A stretch of 64,000 nucleotides of DNA from Erythrobacter sp. AP23 (GCF_001542855.1 NZ_LNBY01000001.1:310001-374000), one strand, 5' to 3'; positions 1-12,260 are shown, counted from the stretch's first letter. The notes: generated by a model from the letters alone, not told the origin. A program made the numbers and translations.

Positions 1-387
1 GAACATGGGATCGCAAAGGCTGAGAGCTTGATCGAAGAGCGCGGGGTGGACATTGATGATTACGAACCTGCCCCAGATGCGGATTTGATCCTGTCTCGGC
101 TGCATGAGCCGGAGAAGTTCTCGGCGGTTGCTGAGAACCTCAAAATGCTCGGGCGTGAAATTGATAAAAGCAATTCATTCGCCGAAGAGACAGCCGAAAA
201 CGACGATCTAATCCGGGGTGAGATTGAAGCAGCCAATACGCTGATGACTGCGAGCCGTGTCCGGGTTTCTCGATTGCGGGCACTCGTTCTCCCAACACTT
301 CGTTACCTCGCAAAAACTTTTGCTGATAAATCGATAGGCGAGCTAGCAACCCGACTAATCGCTCTTCTCATTGGTCTGGATTCCTAA
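1..387 (+). CDS. C-terminal part of an unrecognised protein, cut by the window edge
   Basis: The reading frame is open to the left edge, so about 128 C-terminal residues are visible and the true start lies outside the window. The protein is acidic and helical in its first part and ends in a mildly hydrophobic helix (around [12 protein letters not shown]). I recognise no family. G+C is low for this genome: hand counts of lines 181-360 give about 52%, against about 68% in the next gene. The stop codon overlaps the ATG of the carB fragment (TAATG), the same junction geometry the neighbouring gene has with intact carB. It may be the edge of an accessory region that lies to the left. Confidence 0.5.
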   Translation, partial: EHGIAKAESLIEERGVDIDDYEPAPDADLILSRLHEPEKFSAVAENLKMLGREIDKSNSFAEETAENDDLIRGEIEAANTLMTASRVRVSRLRALVLPTLRYLAKTFADKSIGELATRLIALLIGLDS

Positions 388-494
388 TGCCGAAACGTAC
401 TGACATCTCCTCGATCCTCGTCATCGGTGCCGGTCCGATCACCATCGGCCAGGCCGGCGAGTTCGACTATTCGGGCACGCAGGCCCGCGTCTGA
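387..494 (+). pseudogene. carB (fragment): Orphan duplicate of the carB 5' end (about 33 codons)
   Basis: Positions 387-484 align without gaps to 1102-1199, the first 98 bp of intact carB, with 8 mismatches by hand count. The frame then leaves carB and stops at 492-494. The differences at codons 2, 4, 5 and 14 are synonymous, while two later ones are not, including Cys to Gly in the conserved GQACEFD motif. The synonymous pattern suggests the fragment was once the start of a working carB from a related lineage. The stop overlaps the ATG of the next gene. It cannot encode a functional subunit. Confidence 0.85.
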
Positions 495-1102
495 TGCGTG
501 TCGCGGCCCTTTTTGCGGTGGGGCTGGCGACGGCTGCCGTCGCGCAAGAGCCCGACCCACATGAAGTGCAGCTCACGCCCGGCGTCACCTTCACCGGCGA
601 CGGCGGGATCGAGCGGCTCGAAGGTGTCGATGGCACCGTGATCGCAACCTTCTGGCGTCCGATGCAGTACGAAACCGCCGCCGGGCCCGTGGCCGGCCGC
701 ATGGATTGCCGCGCAACCGCGGGATGGTCGCCTTTCTCGGCAGCGCTATTTGCGCTCGACGGGGTTCACGCGGCACAGGAAGACCGCCTCTCCTCACGCG
801 GACTGACCGAGATCGAGCGGCATGAACAGGATGGCGAGCAGGTGCGCCAGCTCGACGTCACCATGCGTGGTACCGGCCCGCTGCGCTATCATGTGCTGAC
901 CTACATCGCAGTGCGGACGGGCGACGATATCGTCTCGATCCGTCGCGATTGCGTTTTTCCGCGTCGCAGCGGCGTGAGCAAGGCGGATTATCGCCGGCTC
1001 GCGCGGCTGCATACCGATTTCACCGTCGTCCTCCCGCCACCCGCCTCGCCGCTGGCGCAGGATACGCCCAGTCTCGAAACGCTTTCGGAAGTTCCTCTCT
1101 GA
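494..1102 (+). CDS. Small exported protein of unknown function upstream of carB
   Basis: The 202-residue product begins with a cleavable signal peptide ([18 protein letters not shown], likely cut after AVA-Q). The mature part has no domain I recognise; two cysteines (MDCRA and RDCVF) could form a disulfide. G+C is high, like the rest of the chromosome. The start ATG overlaps the stop of the carB fragment and its own stop overlaps the carB ATG (TGATG), so translation into carB is probably coupled. It lies between the two carB copies, so it is either a native gene of the car locus or all that remains of an insertion. Confidence 0.75.
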   Translation: MRVAALFAVGLATAAVAQEPDPHEVQLTPGVTFTGDGGIERLEGVDGTVIATFWRPMQYETAAGPVAGRMDCRATAGWSPFSAALFALDGVHAAQEDRLSSRGLTEIERHEQDGEQVRQLDVTMRGTGPLRYHVLTYIAVRTGDDIVSIRRDCVFPRRSGVSKADYRRLARLHTDFTVVLPPPASPLAQDTPSLETLSEVPL

Positions 1103-4100
1103 TGCCCAAAAGAACCGACATCTCCTCGATCCTCGTCATCGGCGCCGGTCCGATCATAATCGGCCAGGCCTGCGAGTTCGACTATTCGGGCACGCAGGCG
1201 ATCAAGGCGCTGAAGGAGGAGGGCTACCGGGTCATCCTGGTCAATTCCAACCCGGCCACGATCATGACCGATCCGGAAATGGCCGACGCGACTTATGTCG
1301 AGCCGATCACGCCCGAGATCGTAGCCAAGATCATCGAGAAGGAGCGACCCGACGCGGTGCTGCCGACGATGGGCGGGCAGACGGCGCTCAATTGTGCGCT
1401 CGACCTTGCAAACCAGGGCGTGCTTGAGAAATTCGGCGTGCAGATGATCGGCGCCAATGCCGATGCCATCGACAAAGCCGAGAATCGCCAGCGCTTTCGC
1501 GAAGCGATGGACAAAATCGGCCTCGAAAGCGCGCGCAGCGGGGTGGCGAACACGGTCGACGAGGCCTTTGCGGTGCTCGAACGCACCGGCCTGCCTGCGA
1601 TCATCCGCCCCAGCTTCACGCTGGGCGGCACGGGCGGCGGCATCGCCTACAACAAGGCCGAGTTCGATCGCATCGTGCGTGAAGGTCTCGATGCATCGCC
1701 CACCACCGAAGTCCTGATCGAGGAATCGCTCCTCGGTTGGAAAGAATACGAGATGGAGGTGGTGCGCGACCGCGCGGACAATTGCATCATCATCTGTTCG
1801 ATCGAGAATGTCGATCCGATGGGTGTGCATACAGGCGATTCCATCACCGTCGCGCCGGCGCTGACGCTGACCGACAAGGAATATCAGATCATGCGCACCG
1901 CCAGCATCAACGTGCTGCGCGAAATCGGCGTGGAAACAGGTGGTTCGAACGTACAGTTCGCAGTCAATCCCAAGGATGGCCGCCTGATCGTGATCGAGAT
2001 GAACCCGCGCGTCTCGCGCTCCTCGGCACTGGCATCGAAGGCCACCGGCTTCCCCATCGCCCGCGTCGCGGCGAAGCTGGCGGTTGGCTACACGCTCGAC
2101 GAGATCCAGAACGAGATTACCGGCGCGACGCCCGCGAGTTTCGAGCCGACGATCGACTATGTCGTCACCAAGATCCCGCGCTTCGCTTTCGAGAAGTTCA
2201 AGGGTTCGAAGAACGAACTGTCGACCGCGATGAAGTCGGTCGGCGAAGTCATGGCGATCGGTCGCTCGTTCCAGGAAAGCATGCAGAAGGCGCTGCGCGG
2301 TCTCGAAACCGGGCTCGACGGCTTCAACCGCATCGCCGAGTTCGAGGGCGTCAGCCGCGAGGTCATCACCGCTTCGCTATCGCAGCGCACGCCAGACCGC
2401 ATCCTCAAGATCGCGCAGGCCTTCCGCGAGGATTTCACGGTGGAGGAGGTGGCGCGCATCACCGGGTTCGATCCATGGTTCCTGCGCCAGATCGAGGCAA
2501 TCATCTACGAAGAGAAGATGATCGGCCACAACGGCCTGCCCAATGATGCAGCCGAAATGCGCCGCCTCAAGGCCATGGGCTTCTCCGACAAGCGCCTTGC
2601 CACGCTGGCCGTGCGCTCGGTCGGCGTCGCAGGCGGTCTGGGCGAAACCCAGGCTAAGCGCTCGGGCCTGCTACACGACGCATTGCGTGCCATGGCGGGC
2701 GCGACCAGCGAACAGGAAGTGCGCGATCTGCGCCGCAAGCTCGGGGTCTATCCGGTCTACAAGCGCATCGACAGCTGCGCCGCCGAGTTCGAGGCGATCA
2801 CGCCCTACATGTATTCGACCTACGAGGCGCCCAGCTTCGGCGAGCCCGAGGACGAGGCGATGCCGTCGGACCGCAAGAAGATCGTCATCCTCGGCGGCGG
2901 ACCCAACCGCATCGGGCAGGGCATCGAGTTCGACTACTGCTGCGTCCATGCCTGTTTCGCGCTCGCCGAAGCCGGGTTCGAGACGATCATGGTCAACTGC
3001 AACCCGGAAACCGTCTCGACCGATTACGACACTTCCGACCGTCTCTATTTCGAGCCGCTGACCGAAGAAGACGTGCTCGAAATCATGCGCGTCGAAATGT
3101 CGAAGGGCGAGGTTGTCGGCACCATCGTCCAGTTCGGCGGGCAGACACCGCTCAAACTGGCGGCCGCGCTCGAGCGCGAAGGTATCCCGATCCTCGGCAC
3201 CAGCCCCGACGCGATCGACCTTGCCGAAGATCGTGAACGTTTCGCCAAGCTGGTCAACAAGCTCAGGCTGATGCAGCCGATGAACGGTATCGCCAAGAGC
3301 CGCGACGAGGCCGCCGCCGTGGCTGCACGGATTGGCTATCCGGTACTCCTGCGCCCGAGCTACGTGCTCGGCGGACGGGCGATGGAAATCGTCGACAGCG
3401 AGGCGCAGCTCGACGATTATATCAACACGGCGGTGAACGTCTCGGGCGACAGCCCGGTGCTGGTCGACCAGTATCTGCGCGATGCGATCGAGTGCGATGT
3501 CGATGTCGTCGCCGACGGCTTCGAGGTCCGCATCGCGGGCGTCATGCAGCACATCGAGGAGGCCGGGGTGCACTCGGGCGACAGCGCCTGCACGCTGCCG
3601 CCCTACAGCCTGCCTGCCGAGATCATCGAGGAAATGTCCCGCCAGGCGACCGAGCTCGCCAAGGCGCTGAAGGTGCGCGGCCTGATGAACGTGCAGTTCG
3701 CGGTGAAGGACGGCGAGGTCTACCTCATCGAGGTGAACCCGCGCGCCAGTCGCACGGTGCCCTTCGTCGCCAAGGCCATCGGGCAGCCCATCGCCAAGGT
3801 CGCCGCACGCGTTATGGCGGGCGAGGGGCTGCACACATTCGAGCCGTTCGACCTCTATCCCGACCACATGGCGGTGAAGGAGGCAGTGTTCCCCTTCGCG
3901 CGTTTCCCGGGCGCCGATCCGGTGCTGTCGCCCGAGATGAAGTCGACCGGCGAAGTCATGGGCATCGACCGCGGCTTTGCCGCAGCCTTCCTCAAATCGC
4001 AGCTGGGCGCGGGCATGACGCCGCCGCAATCGGGCACGCTGTTCGTCTCGGTCAAGGATAGCGACAAGCCGCTGATCGTGCCCGCGGTGAAGACGCTGCT

Positions 4101-4425
4101 CGACAAGGGCTTCCGGGTCATCGCCACCGGCGGCACGCAGACCTACCTTGCCGAACAGGGCCTCGACGTCGAACCGGTCAACAAGGTAGCCGAAGGGCGC
4201 CCACACATCGTCGATGCCATCATCGACGGCGAAGTGCAGCTGATCTTCAACACCACCGAGGGCTGGCAGTCGCTGCTCGACAGCAAATCGATCCGCGAGG
4301 CCGCGTTGGAAAAGAAGCTTCCCTACTACACGACGGCCGCCGCATCGCTTGCCGTCGCGCAAGCAATAGCAGAGGTTTCGCCGGACCAGCTTGAAGTGCG
4401 TTCGTTGCAAGACTATTATAGCTGA
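1102..4425 (+). CDS. carB: Carbamoyl-phosphate synthase large subunit
   Basis: The protein of 1107 residues makes carbamoyl phosphate from bicarbonate, ATP and glutamine-derived ammonia for arginine and pyrimidine synthesis, together with CarA (not in the window). The two homologous ATP-grasp halves are visible: the first starts at [23 protein letters not shown] and has [21 protein letters not shown]; the second starts at [23 protein letters not shown] and has [19 protein letters not shown]. An MGS-like regulatory domain ends the chain ([11 protein letters not shown]). A longer in-frame start exists at 949 but lies inside the upstream gene; ATG 1102 gives the family N-terminus [14 protein letters not shown]. 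Confidence 0.98.
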   Translation: MPKRTDISSILVIGAGPIIIGQACEFDYSGTQAIKALKEEGYRVILVNSNPATIMTDPEMADATYVEPITPEIVAKIIEKERPDAVLPTMGGQTALNCALDLANQGVLEKFGVQMIGANADAIDKAENRQRFREAMDKIGLESARSGVANTVDEAFAVLERTGLPAIIRPSFTLGGTGGGIAYNKAEFDRIVREGLDASPTTEVLIEESLLGWKEYEMEVVRDRADNCIIICSIENVDPMGVHTGDSITVAPALTLTDKEYQIMRTASINVLREIGVETGGSNVQFAVNPKDGRLIVIEMNPRVSRSSALASKATGFPIARVAAKLAVGYTLDEIQNEITGATPASFEPTIDYVVTKIPRFAFEKFKGSKNELSTAMKSVGEVMAIGRSFQESMQKALRGLETGLDGFNRIAEFEGVSREVITASLSQRTPDRILKIAQAFREDFTVEEVARITGFDPWFLRQIEAIIYEEKMIGHNGLPNDAAEMRRLKAMGFSDKRLATLAVRSVGVAGGLGETQAKRSGLLHDALRAMAGATSEQEVRDLRRKLGVYPVYKRIDSCAAEFEAITPYMYSTYEAPSFGEPEDEAMPSDRKKIVILGGGPNRIGQGIEFDYCCVHACFALAEAGFETIMVNCNPETVSTDYDTSDRLYFEPLTEEDVLEIMRVEMSKGEVVGTIVQFGGQTPLKLAAALEREGIPILGTSPDAIDLAEDRERFAKLVNKLRLMQPMNGIAKSRDEAAAVAARIGYPVLLRPSYVLGGRAMEIVDSEAQLDDYINTAVNVSGDSPVLVDQYLRDAIECDVDVVADGFEVRIAGVMQHIEEAGVHSGDSACTLPPYSLPAEIIEEMSRQATELAKALKVRGLMNVQFAVKDGEVYLIEVNPRASRTVPFVAKAIGQPIAKVAARVMAGEGLHTFEPFDLYPDHMAVKEAVFPFARFPGADPVLSPEMKSTGEVMGIDRGFAAAFLKSQLGAGMTPPQSGTLFVSVKDSDKPLIVPAVKTLLDKGFRVIATGGTQTYLAEQGLDVEPVNKVAEGRPHIVDAIIDGEVQLIFNTTEGWQSLLDSKSIREAALEKKLPYYTTAAASLAVAQAIAEVSPDQLEVRSLQDYYS

Positions 4426-4540
4426 CGACGAACACTCAGCTCACCCCCCGACATCCGAACCGATTGGGTTCCGCATTCCGGCGGACCAGGTTCGAATTGT
4501 CCCGGAGGTTGGCCGGAACAGGAAGGACAAAAGGGGTCCG

Positions 4541-5008
4541 ATGGAAAAAGTGCCGATGCTGGCCGAGGGCTACGAAAAGCTCACGGCAGACTTGAAAGCC
4601 CTGCGTGCCGAGCGCCCGAAGATCGTCGATGCGATCGAGGAAGCGCGGGCGCATGGCGACCTGTCGGAGAATGCCGAATACCACGCCGCCAAGGAACGCC
4701 AGGGGCAGGTGGAGGCGATGATCGGCGAGCTCGAGGACAAGATCAGCCGTGCGCAGATCATCGATCCGACCACGCTCAGCGGTGATAAGGTGATCTTCGG
4801 TGCGACCGTCACGCTGCTCGACGAAGACGACAAGCCGGTGAAGTACCAGATCGTGGGCCAGACCGAAGCGGATGCCGCCAAGGGCCGCATAAGCTACAGC
4901 TCGCCCATCGGTCGTGCACTGATCGGCAAGCAGCTCGAGGAAGAGGTCGAGGTGACCGTACCCTCGGGCGACAAGTTCTACCTCATCGACAAGATCGAAT
5001 TCATCTAA
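4541..5008 (+). CDS. greA: Transcription elongation factor GreA
   Basis: The 155-residue product rescues backtracked RNA polymerase by stimulating transcript cleavage. It has the N-terminal antiparallel coiled coil with the [15 protein letters not shown] tip, which carries the acidic residues that enter the polymerase secondary channel, and the C-terminal FKBP-like domain ([14 protein letters not shown]). The ATG at 4541 gives the usual N-terminus ([14 protein letters not shown]); the frame is open further upstream but without family similarity. It follows carB by 115 bp on the same strand. Its last 8 bp overlap the convergent GNAT gene. Confidence 0.97.
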   Translation: MEKVPMLAEGYEKLTADLKALRAERPKIVDAIEEARAHGDLSENAEYHAAKERQGQVEAMIGELEDKISRAQIIDPTTLSGDKVIFGATVTLLDEDDKPVKYQIVGQTEADAAKGRISYSSPIGRALIGKQLEEEVEVTVPSGDKFYLIDKIEFI

Positions 5009-5489
5009 GCGCCTTTTCCATCGCCCAATTGTGGATCGGGACATCCCGGCCATCATGGGCGATGGTGAATTCGCGTTTATCGGTCACGACATAACCTGCC
5101 CGCTCGAATGCGGGGCGGGCGAGGTCGCTCGCCTCCGTGTAGAGCCTCTCGATTCCATGCGCCCGCGCGTAGATTTCGGCCCTTGCCAGCAACTGCGTGG
5201 CCAGACCCAGGCGCGTATGATCCGGATGGTTGTAGAGATGATCGAGATGGCCGTTCGCCTCGATCAGCGCATAGGCTACCGGTCGATCGTCCCGATCGGC
5301 GGCCACGAAGATTACATCGCCCGCGGCAACACGTTCCCGGTACCGTTCCGCACCGGGATGGCGCGCCATCCATGCCGCGACTTGCTCGGTCGAATAGGCG
5401 TGCGGGCCGATCTCCGCGATCGCGGCGGCATTTACCTCGGCCAGCGCCTCGGCGTCGTCGTCCCGATATGGCCTGATCGAATAGGCCAT
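5001..5489 (-). CDS. GNAT family N-acetyltransferase
   Basis: The 162-residue protein has a single GNAT fold: N-terminal strand and helices ([16 protein letters not shown]), a central strand ([23 protein letters not shown]), an acetyl-CoA loop ([15 protein letters not shown], a variant of the R/Q-x-x-G-x-G/A motif) and a C-terminal FERAGY block. This is the arrangement of small YafP/ElaA-type acetyltransferases. The acceptor substrate cannot be told from the sequence. It ends inside the last codons of greA on the other strand. Confidence 0.85.
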   Translation of the reverse strand: MAYSIRPYRDDDAEALAEVNAAAIAEIGPHAYSTEQVAAWMARHPGAERYRERVAAGDVIFVAADRDDRPVAYALIEANGHLDHLYNHPDHTRLGLATQLLARAEIYARAHGIERLYTEASDLARPAFERAGYVVTDKREFTIAHDGRDVPIHNWAMEKALR

Positions 5490-5497
5490 GGGGCTAT

Positions 5498-5728
5498 TCA
5501 GGCGCCGGGGTCGAGCAGCTTATGCAGGTGGACGATAACGTATTTCATCTCGGCATCGTCGACCGTGCGCTGGGCATTCGAGCGCCAGGCGTCGACAGCT
5601 GCATCGTAGCTGCTGAATACGCCGGCCACGTGAATGCTTTCGGGATCGGCGAAGGTAACGCTGCGCGGGTCGGCAACCCGGCCACCCATCACCAGATAGA
5701 GCGTCTGCTTGCTCTCGGTTTCTTCCAT
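5498..5728 (-). CDS. DUF4170-like small protein
   Basis: The 76-residue protein (MEETESKQTLYLVMGGRV...) resembles the alphaproteobacterial DUF4170 family: a short strand, then FSSYDAAVDAWRSNAQRTVDDAEMKYVIVHL, a conserved W-x-S...TVDDA...Y-x-I pattern. ATG at 5728 is chosen over the longer in-frame start at 5773 because the family begins here. The role of the family is unknown. It is the last gene of the minus-strand group below enolase. Confidence 0.7.
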   Translation of the reverse strand: MEETESKQTLYLVMGGRVADPRSVTFADPESIHVAGVFSSYDAAVDAWRSNAQRTVDDAEMKYVIVHLHKLLDPGA

Positions 5729-5836
5729 CGGGATATCTTTCTCTTGGGGGAGGGAGGATTGGCTGCGCCACATAGCGAAAGCGGCGCAACAGGCAAGCCT
5801 GTCGCGCCGCTATGGCATTCGGTCGGATGCGTTCGC

Positions 5837-6367
5837 TCAATGCGTGATACGGGTTCGCAGAGCGCGATAGGCACGGCTGCCTTTGCGAGTGGCCTTACGG
5901 CCCGAGCTGCGTAGCGCATCACCCGCGACATCGAGTTTGTAGGCGGCGTCGCGGCGCAGACCGCGCGCGGTGGTCGAGGCGCTGTCGCCGATATCTTCGA
6001 TCCGGTCTCCAGCATATTGCGCACCGTCCAGGACGCCGTCGATCATGCGTGCACCATAGGCCATTGCGGCGTCGGTCGCGAGGCCGGCCAACACGCCGCC
6101 ACGGCGCCCGAGGCGCCGCCCACGGCGCGTCATCGCGCCGATTGCAAGCCCGGCGAGCAATACGCCGCCCACGACAGCGAACGGATGCGCCTTGGTGAAT
6201 TCGAGGGCGCTGTCGGCAGCATCCTTGGCCTGATCGGCAAGGCTGCGTTCTTCGTTGCGCTGTTCGCCCGCTTCGATCCGCGCGCGCAGTTGCTCGCGCT
6301 TTTCCTCATCGCTCAACTTGCTGTCGGCACTGATCGGGGTGACATTGTTTTCGGCTGTATCGACCAT
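5837..6367 (-). CDS. Membrane-anchored DUF883/YqjD-like protein
   Basis: The 176-residue protein has a charged helical N-terminal half (KLSDEEKREQLRARIEAGEQRNEERSL is part of it), one or two hydrophobic segments (FAVVGGVLLAGLAIGAMT, then GVLAGLATDAAMAYGA) separated by an arginine-rich loop RRGRRLGRRGG, and a basic C-terminus. The layout recalls the ElaB/YqjD/DUF883 group of inner-membrane proteins with ribosome- or DNA-facing tails. That match is by layout, not by a diagnostic motif. It belongs to a set of four similar genes on this strand. Confidence 0.6.
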   Translation of the reverse strand: MVDTAENNVTPISADSKLSDEEKREQLRARIEAGEQRNEERSLADQAKDAADSALEFTKAHPFAVVGGVLLAGLAIGAMTRRGRRLGRRGGVLAGLATDAAMAYGARMIDGVLDGAQYAGDRIEDIGDSASTTARGLRRDAAYKLDVAGDALRSSGRKATRKGSRAYRALRTRITH

Positions 6368-6415
6368 CGGTTTCCTCCGGGATTCGTGTTCGCAAGACCA
6401 ACGGTTTTCGTCGAC

Positions 6416-6739
6416 TTAACGTTCCGACTCACCTTCGAGTTCATCGCAATCGTCGTCAGCTTCCGCATTCAGTCCGAACAATTCCATGATCGGGTTGCGG
6501 GCGAACCAGACTACGATTGCCGCAATGAGCGCCGCCAGCGCGCCTTTGTTGTCCTCGGCGACGTCAACCGCCTCTTCATAGAGATCGGTGGCACCCTCCT
6601 TCATTCGGTCGAGCGCACGTTCGGCCAATCCCTTGTGCGCGAAATCGGATTTGAGATGTTCGATATCGGCTTCGACCAAGGCGCGCGCGGAATCGCGCAG
6701 ATATTTGTCTTCCAGCATGCGGGTGCGCCGATAGCTCAT
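6416..6739 (-). CDS. Small tail-anchored membrane protein, unknown
   Basis: The 107-residue protein has an amphipathic helical N-terminal part (EDKYLRDSARALVEADIEHLK), a single hydrophobic segment (GALAALIAAIVVWFARNPIMELFGL) and a very acidic C-terminus (AEADDDCDELEGESE). The plan matches ElaB/YqjD-like anchors. Its start overlaps the stop of the upstream holin-like gene by 4 bp (ATGA), so the two are translationally coupled and probably work at the membrane together. No family name is certain. Confidence 0.65.
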   Translation of the reverse strand: MSYRRTRMLEDKYLRDSARALVEADIEHLKSDFAHKGLAERALDRMKEGATDLYEEAVDVAEDNKGALAALIAAIVVWFARNPIMELFGLNAEADDDCDELEGESER

Positions 6740-7170
6740 TCCGTCTCATCCTCCTCGAAGGCGTCGCGGATATCGTCGATACGCCCTTTCAGCAGGCGCA
6801 ACAGGATCGCTCCGGCGACAATGAGGGCGAGGGTGACGATGGCAGTTGCGCCCCATGGACCGATCAAGGGCGCCAGCGCGATAACCAGACCGACGGTCGC
6901 TGCAATCAGGGCGAGGTGTAAGACGCCAAAGGCGCCGAGCCCGAAAGCTACGGCGCCTTTCACGCGATTGGCGATGAAGCCCGCTCTGCTCTTCTGGTAA
7001 CGCAACTCCGCCTCGGCATAGGTCTTGCCGTCTTCGAGCAGCGCGAGGACGTCATCGGTCAGCGAAAATTGCTGGTCGTCATCCTCCTCCGTCTCGGGGG
7101 GCTCATGTTCGTCAGGCAGATCGAGCGGACCGGAATGGTCGTCGGCCCGCTCGTTTTCGTCTTCCCGCAT
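6736..7170 (-). CDS. Holin-superfamily III-like (Phage_holin_3_6) membrane protein
   Basis: The 144-residue protein has a long acidic N-terminus, an amphipathic stretch (YAEAELRYQKSRAGFIANRVKG) and two transmembrane helices (VLHLALIAATVGLVIALAPLIG and ATAIVTLALIVAGAILLRLL). The two-helix plan with charged ends matches the Phage_holin_3_6 (actinobacterial holin-X) family, which is widespread on chromosomes and not tied to lysis. The next gene starts within its stop codon region. Confidence 0.7.
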   Translation of the reverse strand: MREDENERADDHSGPLDLPDEHEPPETEEDDDQQFSLTDDVLALLEDGKTYAEAELRYQKSRAGFIANRVKGAVAFGLGAFGVLHLALIAATVGLVIALAPLIGPWGATAIVTLALIVAGAILLRLLKGRIDDIRDAFEEDETE

Positions 7171-7192
7171 TCATACCCCCGTCGACAGTCGC

Positions 7193-9295
<2,103 letters not shown>

Positions 9296-9304
9296 CGCGC
9301 GAAT

Positions 9305-9320
9305 CCCCACGAAGGTGGGG
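9305..9320. repeat. Short palindrome after eno (terminator or REP-like)
   Basis: CCCCAC-GAAG-GTGGGG is a perfect 6-bp stem with a 4-nt loop, starting 10 bp after the eno stop. No T-tract follows, so it may be a Rho-independent-like pause site or a member of a palindromic repeat family. Confidence 0.5.
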
Positions 9321-9371
9321 GCGTCGTTCCCGATCGCGCCGATAGCCTGAGCTTTCCGCCGCCGCGGAGGT

Positions 9372-9617
9372 TCAAGTCCTGTTTTTCGGGTGGAACCAGT
9401 ATTGCCATACGCCCCAGGCGTTGATGAGCAGCAGGACGCCGTTCATCGCGGCGAGTGGTATCGCGTTTTCGGTCAGTCCGATATAGATCCACAGGGTCGA
9501 GACCACGCAGAACAGGACGAAGCCCCAGGCGGTCGCGCGGCGTCCCATGTCGAAGGCGATCATGGATGCGGCAAGCACCGTTCCGATCGATGCGGCCCAT
9601 TCGAAGGGACCGTTCAT
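9372..9617 (-). CDS. Small three-helix inner-membrane protein, unknown
   Basis: From ATG 9617 the product has 81 residues and is almost entirely hydrophobic: about three transmembrane helices (SIGTVLAASMIAFDMG, AWGFVLFCVVSTLWIYIGL, MNGVLLLINAWGVWQYWF). The pattern recalls half of a PnuC/YgjV-like transporter, but no binding motif can be claimed. The frame is open far upstream to 10604, antisense to the kinase gene, and that extension is not believed. Confidence 0.6.
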   Translation of the reverse strand: MNGPFEWAASIGTVLAASMIAFDMGRRATAWGFVLFCVVSTLWIYIGLTENAIPLAAMNGVLLLINAWGVWQYWFHPKNRT

Positions 9618-9695
9618 GATGTTTCTTCCTGCATGATTGTCACGACGCTTTGTGCCGGCTAGCGTTCCGCCGATTGCTCTTTGTGGGAGAGGGGC

Positions 9696-10745
9696 TTGGA
9701 ACGATTTCCGGTACATCCGGACGAGGTCGATGCAGTGTGGCTGGGCGGTGTGCTTGGCGCGAAAGTGTCTCACGTCCGCTGGGAGCCGATCGGCACCGGT
9801 CAGGTGGGCGACAGCGTGCGCTTTCACCTGTCCGGGGAGGATGTGCCGAAGACGATAGCCGGCAAGTTCCCCGCCGCCGATGCGACCAGCCGCGGGACCG
9901 CCGCGATGTTCGGGCTCTATCGGAAGGAGGTCGAATTCTATCGCCAGGCTGCGCCGCTCCTTCACGTGCGGGTGCCGCAAGTGCATTTCGCCGAGGTCGA
10001 CGAAACCGGAGGCGCGTTCGTCCTTCTCTTCGAGGATGTCGGACCGGCGCGGCAGGGCGATCAGATCAGGGGATGCGGGATCGGTGACGCGCGCGCGGCG
10101 ATCCGCCAGGCCGCCGCCATCCACGCACCGAGCTGGGGGAGGGAGGACCTGCTTGCCGCCCAATGGCTCGCCCCGCCGCCGGATCTGCGCGAGCGGCTCG
10201 GCAGCATGTATCCGCAAGCTCAGGCGATCTTTCGCGAACGCTATGCCGATACGCTCGAGCCCGAATACATGGCAATCTGCGACCAACTGGGCGAGGCAAG
10301 CGCGCACTGGTTCGAGCGCGATGACCCGCCCCAATGCCTCGTTCACGGCGATTTCAGGCTCGACAACATGCTGTTCGACATTCGCGGCGGTGCCGAGCCC
10401 ATCGCCATCCTCGACTGGCAGACCGTAGCGGTCGGTAGGCCGATGATCGATGTCGGCTATTTCCTCGGCTGCGGCGTGGGCGAGGGCCTGTGGCGCAATC
10501 ACGAGCGCGAGTTGCTCGACCTGTGGCGCGCGGAAATGCGGGCGCGCGGTGTCCCGCTGTCGCATGACGAGATCGAGCAGGATTATCGGCTCGGCATTCT
10601 GCACGGTGTCTCGACCGCCGTTTTCAGCTCGGCATTCGTCGAGCGGACCGAGCGCGGCGACGCCAATTTTCTCTCCATGGCGCGCGGGGCCTGTTCGCTG
10701 GCCCTGGCACGCGATAGTATCCAGGCATTGAAGGAGGCGACCTAG
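9696..10745 (+). CDS. APH-family (ecdysteroid-kinase-like) phosphotransferase
   Basis: The product has about 349 residues and a protein-kinase-like fold. The catalytic loop is LVHGDFRLDNMLF (Brenner HGD-x-x-x-x-N motif) and the metal-binding Asp is in AILDWQ. The length and the DVGYFLG block downstream fit the EcKL/DUF1679-type branch rather than antibiotic kinases. In proteobacteria, such genes are often found with steroid or lipid degradation genes (known association). The start is probably TTG 9696, behind a GGGAGAGG ribosome site; TTG 9681 is also in frame. The stop overlaps the GTG start of the next gene (TAGTG), so the two form an operon. Confidence 0.8.
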   Translation: MERFPVHPDEVDAVWLGGVLGAKVSHVRWEPIGTGQVGDSVRFHLSGEDVPKTIAGKFPAADATSRGTAAMFGLYRKEVEFYRQAAPLLHVRVPQVHFAEVDETGGAFVLLFEDVGPARQGDQIRGCGIGDARAAIRQAAAIHAPSWGREDLLAAQWLAPPPDLRERLGSMYPQAQAIFRERYADTLEPEYMAICDQLGEASAHWFERDDPPQCLVHGDFRLDNMLFDIRGGAEPIAILDWQTVAVGRPMIDVGYFLGCGVGEGLWRNHERELLDLWRAEMRARGVPLSHDEIEQDYRLGILHGVSTAVFSSAFVERTERGDANFLSMARGACSLALARDSIQALKEAT

Positions 10746-11836
10746 TGGTCCTGAGCCGGGGTGACGATTATCCGATCCACCAGACGCCGGAGCCGGTGGC
10801 CTATGCCGGCACCGATCGGAATTTCTACGACCGCTATTTCTTCAACGGCTATGCGCCGGACGGCAGCGGATTCTTTGCCGCGGCGCTCGGCATCTATCCC
10901 CATCTCGATGTGATCGATGCGCATTTCACGGTCATACGCGACGGGGTGCAGCACTGCGTCCATGCCAGCGCCGAGCTGGGGATGGAGCGCATGGCAATGG
11001 CGGCGGGGCCGATCTCGGTCGAGATCATCGAGGCACTCAATATCCTGCGCATCCGGCTCGAACCATTCGATGGCATGGCGGCCGACATCACCTTTACCGG
11101 CCGCGCCTTTCCGATCGAGGAACCGCGCTTTACGCACCGGATCGGTCCACGCGCCTTCATGGATTATACGCGGCTGACGCAGAACGGGCGCTACCGGGGC
11201 TGGATCGAACTCGATGGCGACAAGCAGGAGCTGGCCGACGGCACGATGGGTACGCGCGATCGCAGCTGGGGCGTCCGCCCGGTTGGAGCGCGTGACATGC
11301 AACCGATGCCCGGCGCGCCCATGCCGGGTTTTTTCTGGCAATGGACGCCGATCAACTTTCCTGCAGGCAGCCTGTTCTTCCACGTCAACAATGATGAACA
11401 TGGCAATGCGTGGAATACGCGCGCGGCCTGGGCGGGGGAGGGCGCAGCGGCGGAAGATGTCGCCGAAGGCCACGGCAGCATGCGCACGCGGCTCGAGGCG
11501 GGTACGCGCTGGCCCTCGGGCGGCACGCTTTCGCTGGCGCTGCGCGGCGCGCCCGAACAGGTGACCTTCGAACCGCTCGGCCGGTTCCAGATGCGCGGTC
11601 TCGGCTACACCCATCCCGAATGGGGCCACGGCATGTACCACGGCCCGCTCAAGGTGCAGCGCGAGGACATCGAACTTGTCGACCTCGACCCGCTGGCCCC
11701 AGAGAATCTGCACGTCCAGGTCCCGATGCGTGTGACCGGCAGCGATGGCGCCGAAGGCATCGGCGTCTTCGAACAGCTGATTATCGGCCCCTTCGCGCCG
11801 CTGGGGCTCGAGGAGTTTCTCGACGGCGCTGCCTAG
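10745..11836 (+). CDS. AttH/CrtC-like (DUF7064/DUF7065-type) protein
   Basis: The 363-residue soluble protein starts at a GTG that overlaps the upstream stop. It has no signal peptide. Blocks such as [24 protein letters not shown] and a late YTHPEWGHG motif are typical of the double-lipocalin AttH/carotenoid-hydratase-like superfamily, where the RSWG block recurs. The substrate is unknown; pairing with the kinase suggests work on the same hydrophobic compound (inference). Its last 4 bp overlap ribH on the other strand. Confidence 0.65.
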   Translation: MVLSRGDDYPIHQTPEPVAYAGTDRNFYDRYFFNGYAPDGSGFFAAALGIYPHLDVIDAHFTVIRDGVQHCVHASAELGMERMAMAAGPISVEIIEALNILRIRLEPFDGMAADITFTGRAFPIEEPRFTHRIGPRAFMDYTRLTQNGRYRGWIELDGDKQELADGTMGTRDRSWGVRPVGARDMQPMPGAPMPGFFWQWTPINFPAGSLFFHVNNDEHGNAWNTRAAWAGEGAAAEDVAEGHGSMRTRLEAGTRWPSGGTLSLALRGAPEQVTFEPLGRFQMRGLGYTHPEWGHGMYHGPLKVQREDIELVDLDPLAPENLHVQVPMRVTGSDGAEGIGVFEQLIIGPFAPLGLEEFLDGAA

Positions 11837-12255
11837 GCCGCGAACTTGCCCTGCAAATCGAGCAGCGCCATCGCCGCCTGTGCCGCCTCGCCGCCCTTGT
11901 CCTTCTGTTCGGGATCGGCACGGACAAGCGCCTGGTCCTCGTTCTCTACCGTGAGGATGCCGTTGCCGATCGCCATGCCGTCCATCGTCAGCGCCATGAT
12001 CCCGCGCGCGCTTTCGCCGGCGACGATCTCGAAATGATAGGTCTCGCCGCGGATGACCACGCCGATGCCGACATAGCCGTCGTACTGATCGCTCTCGGAT
12101 GCGAGCGCGATCGCGCCCGGCACTTCGAGCGCCCCGGGAACGGTGAGCACCTCGACCTCATGACCTTTCGCTTCGAGCGCCGCGCGCGCGCCGGCGATCA
12201 GCATGTCGTTGAGACGATCGTAGAAACGGGCTTCGACGATGAGAAAACGGGCCAT
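11833..12255 (-). CDS. ribH: 6,7-dimethyl-8-ribityllumazine synthase
   Basis: The 140-residue enzyme condenses 5-amino-6-ribitylaminouracil with 3,4-dihydroxy-2-butanone 4-phosphate, the penultimate step of riboflavin synthesis. Family blocks are seen: [30 protein letters not shown] (the GET-x-H motif with the catalytic His) and [17 protein letters not shown] 12255 lies 8 nt after a GGAG site; an alternative GTG at 12264 overlaps the ribB stop but has no proper spacing. It is second in a ribB-ribH operon. Confidence 0.95.
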   Translation of the reverse strand: MARFLIVEARFYDRLNDMLIAGARAALEAKGHEVEVLTVPGALEVPGAIALASESDQYDGYVGIGVVIRGETYHFEIVAGESARGIMALTMDGMAIGNGILTVENEDQALVRADPEQKDKGGEAAQAAMALLDLQGKFAA

Positions 12256-12260
12256 GCAGG

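Noticed and set aside
2671-4410. Long antisense frame opposite carB (also others opposite glyS, ppdK, mutL and the acyl-CoA dehydrogenase)
   Set aside because: High-GC shadow frames with arginine/alanine-rich or histidine-rich, family-less translations; the sense genes are certain.
6736-7170. Phage lysis cassette suggested by the holin-like gene
   Set aside because: No endolysin or phage gene is near; holin-superfamily III proteins are common on chromosomes.
9618-10604. Upstream extension of the small membrane protein frame on the minus strand
   Set aside because: It is antisense to the well-supported phosphotransferase; only the C-terminal hydrophobic part has its own start.
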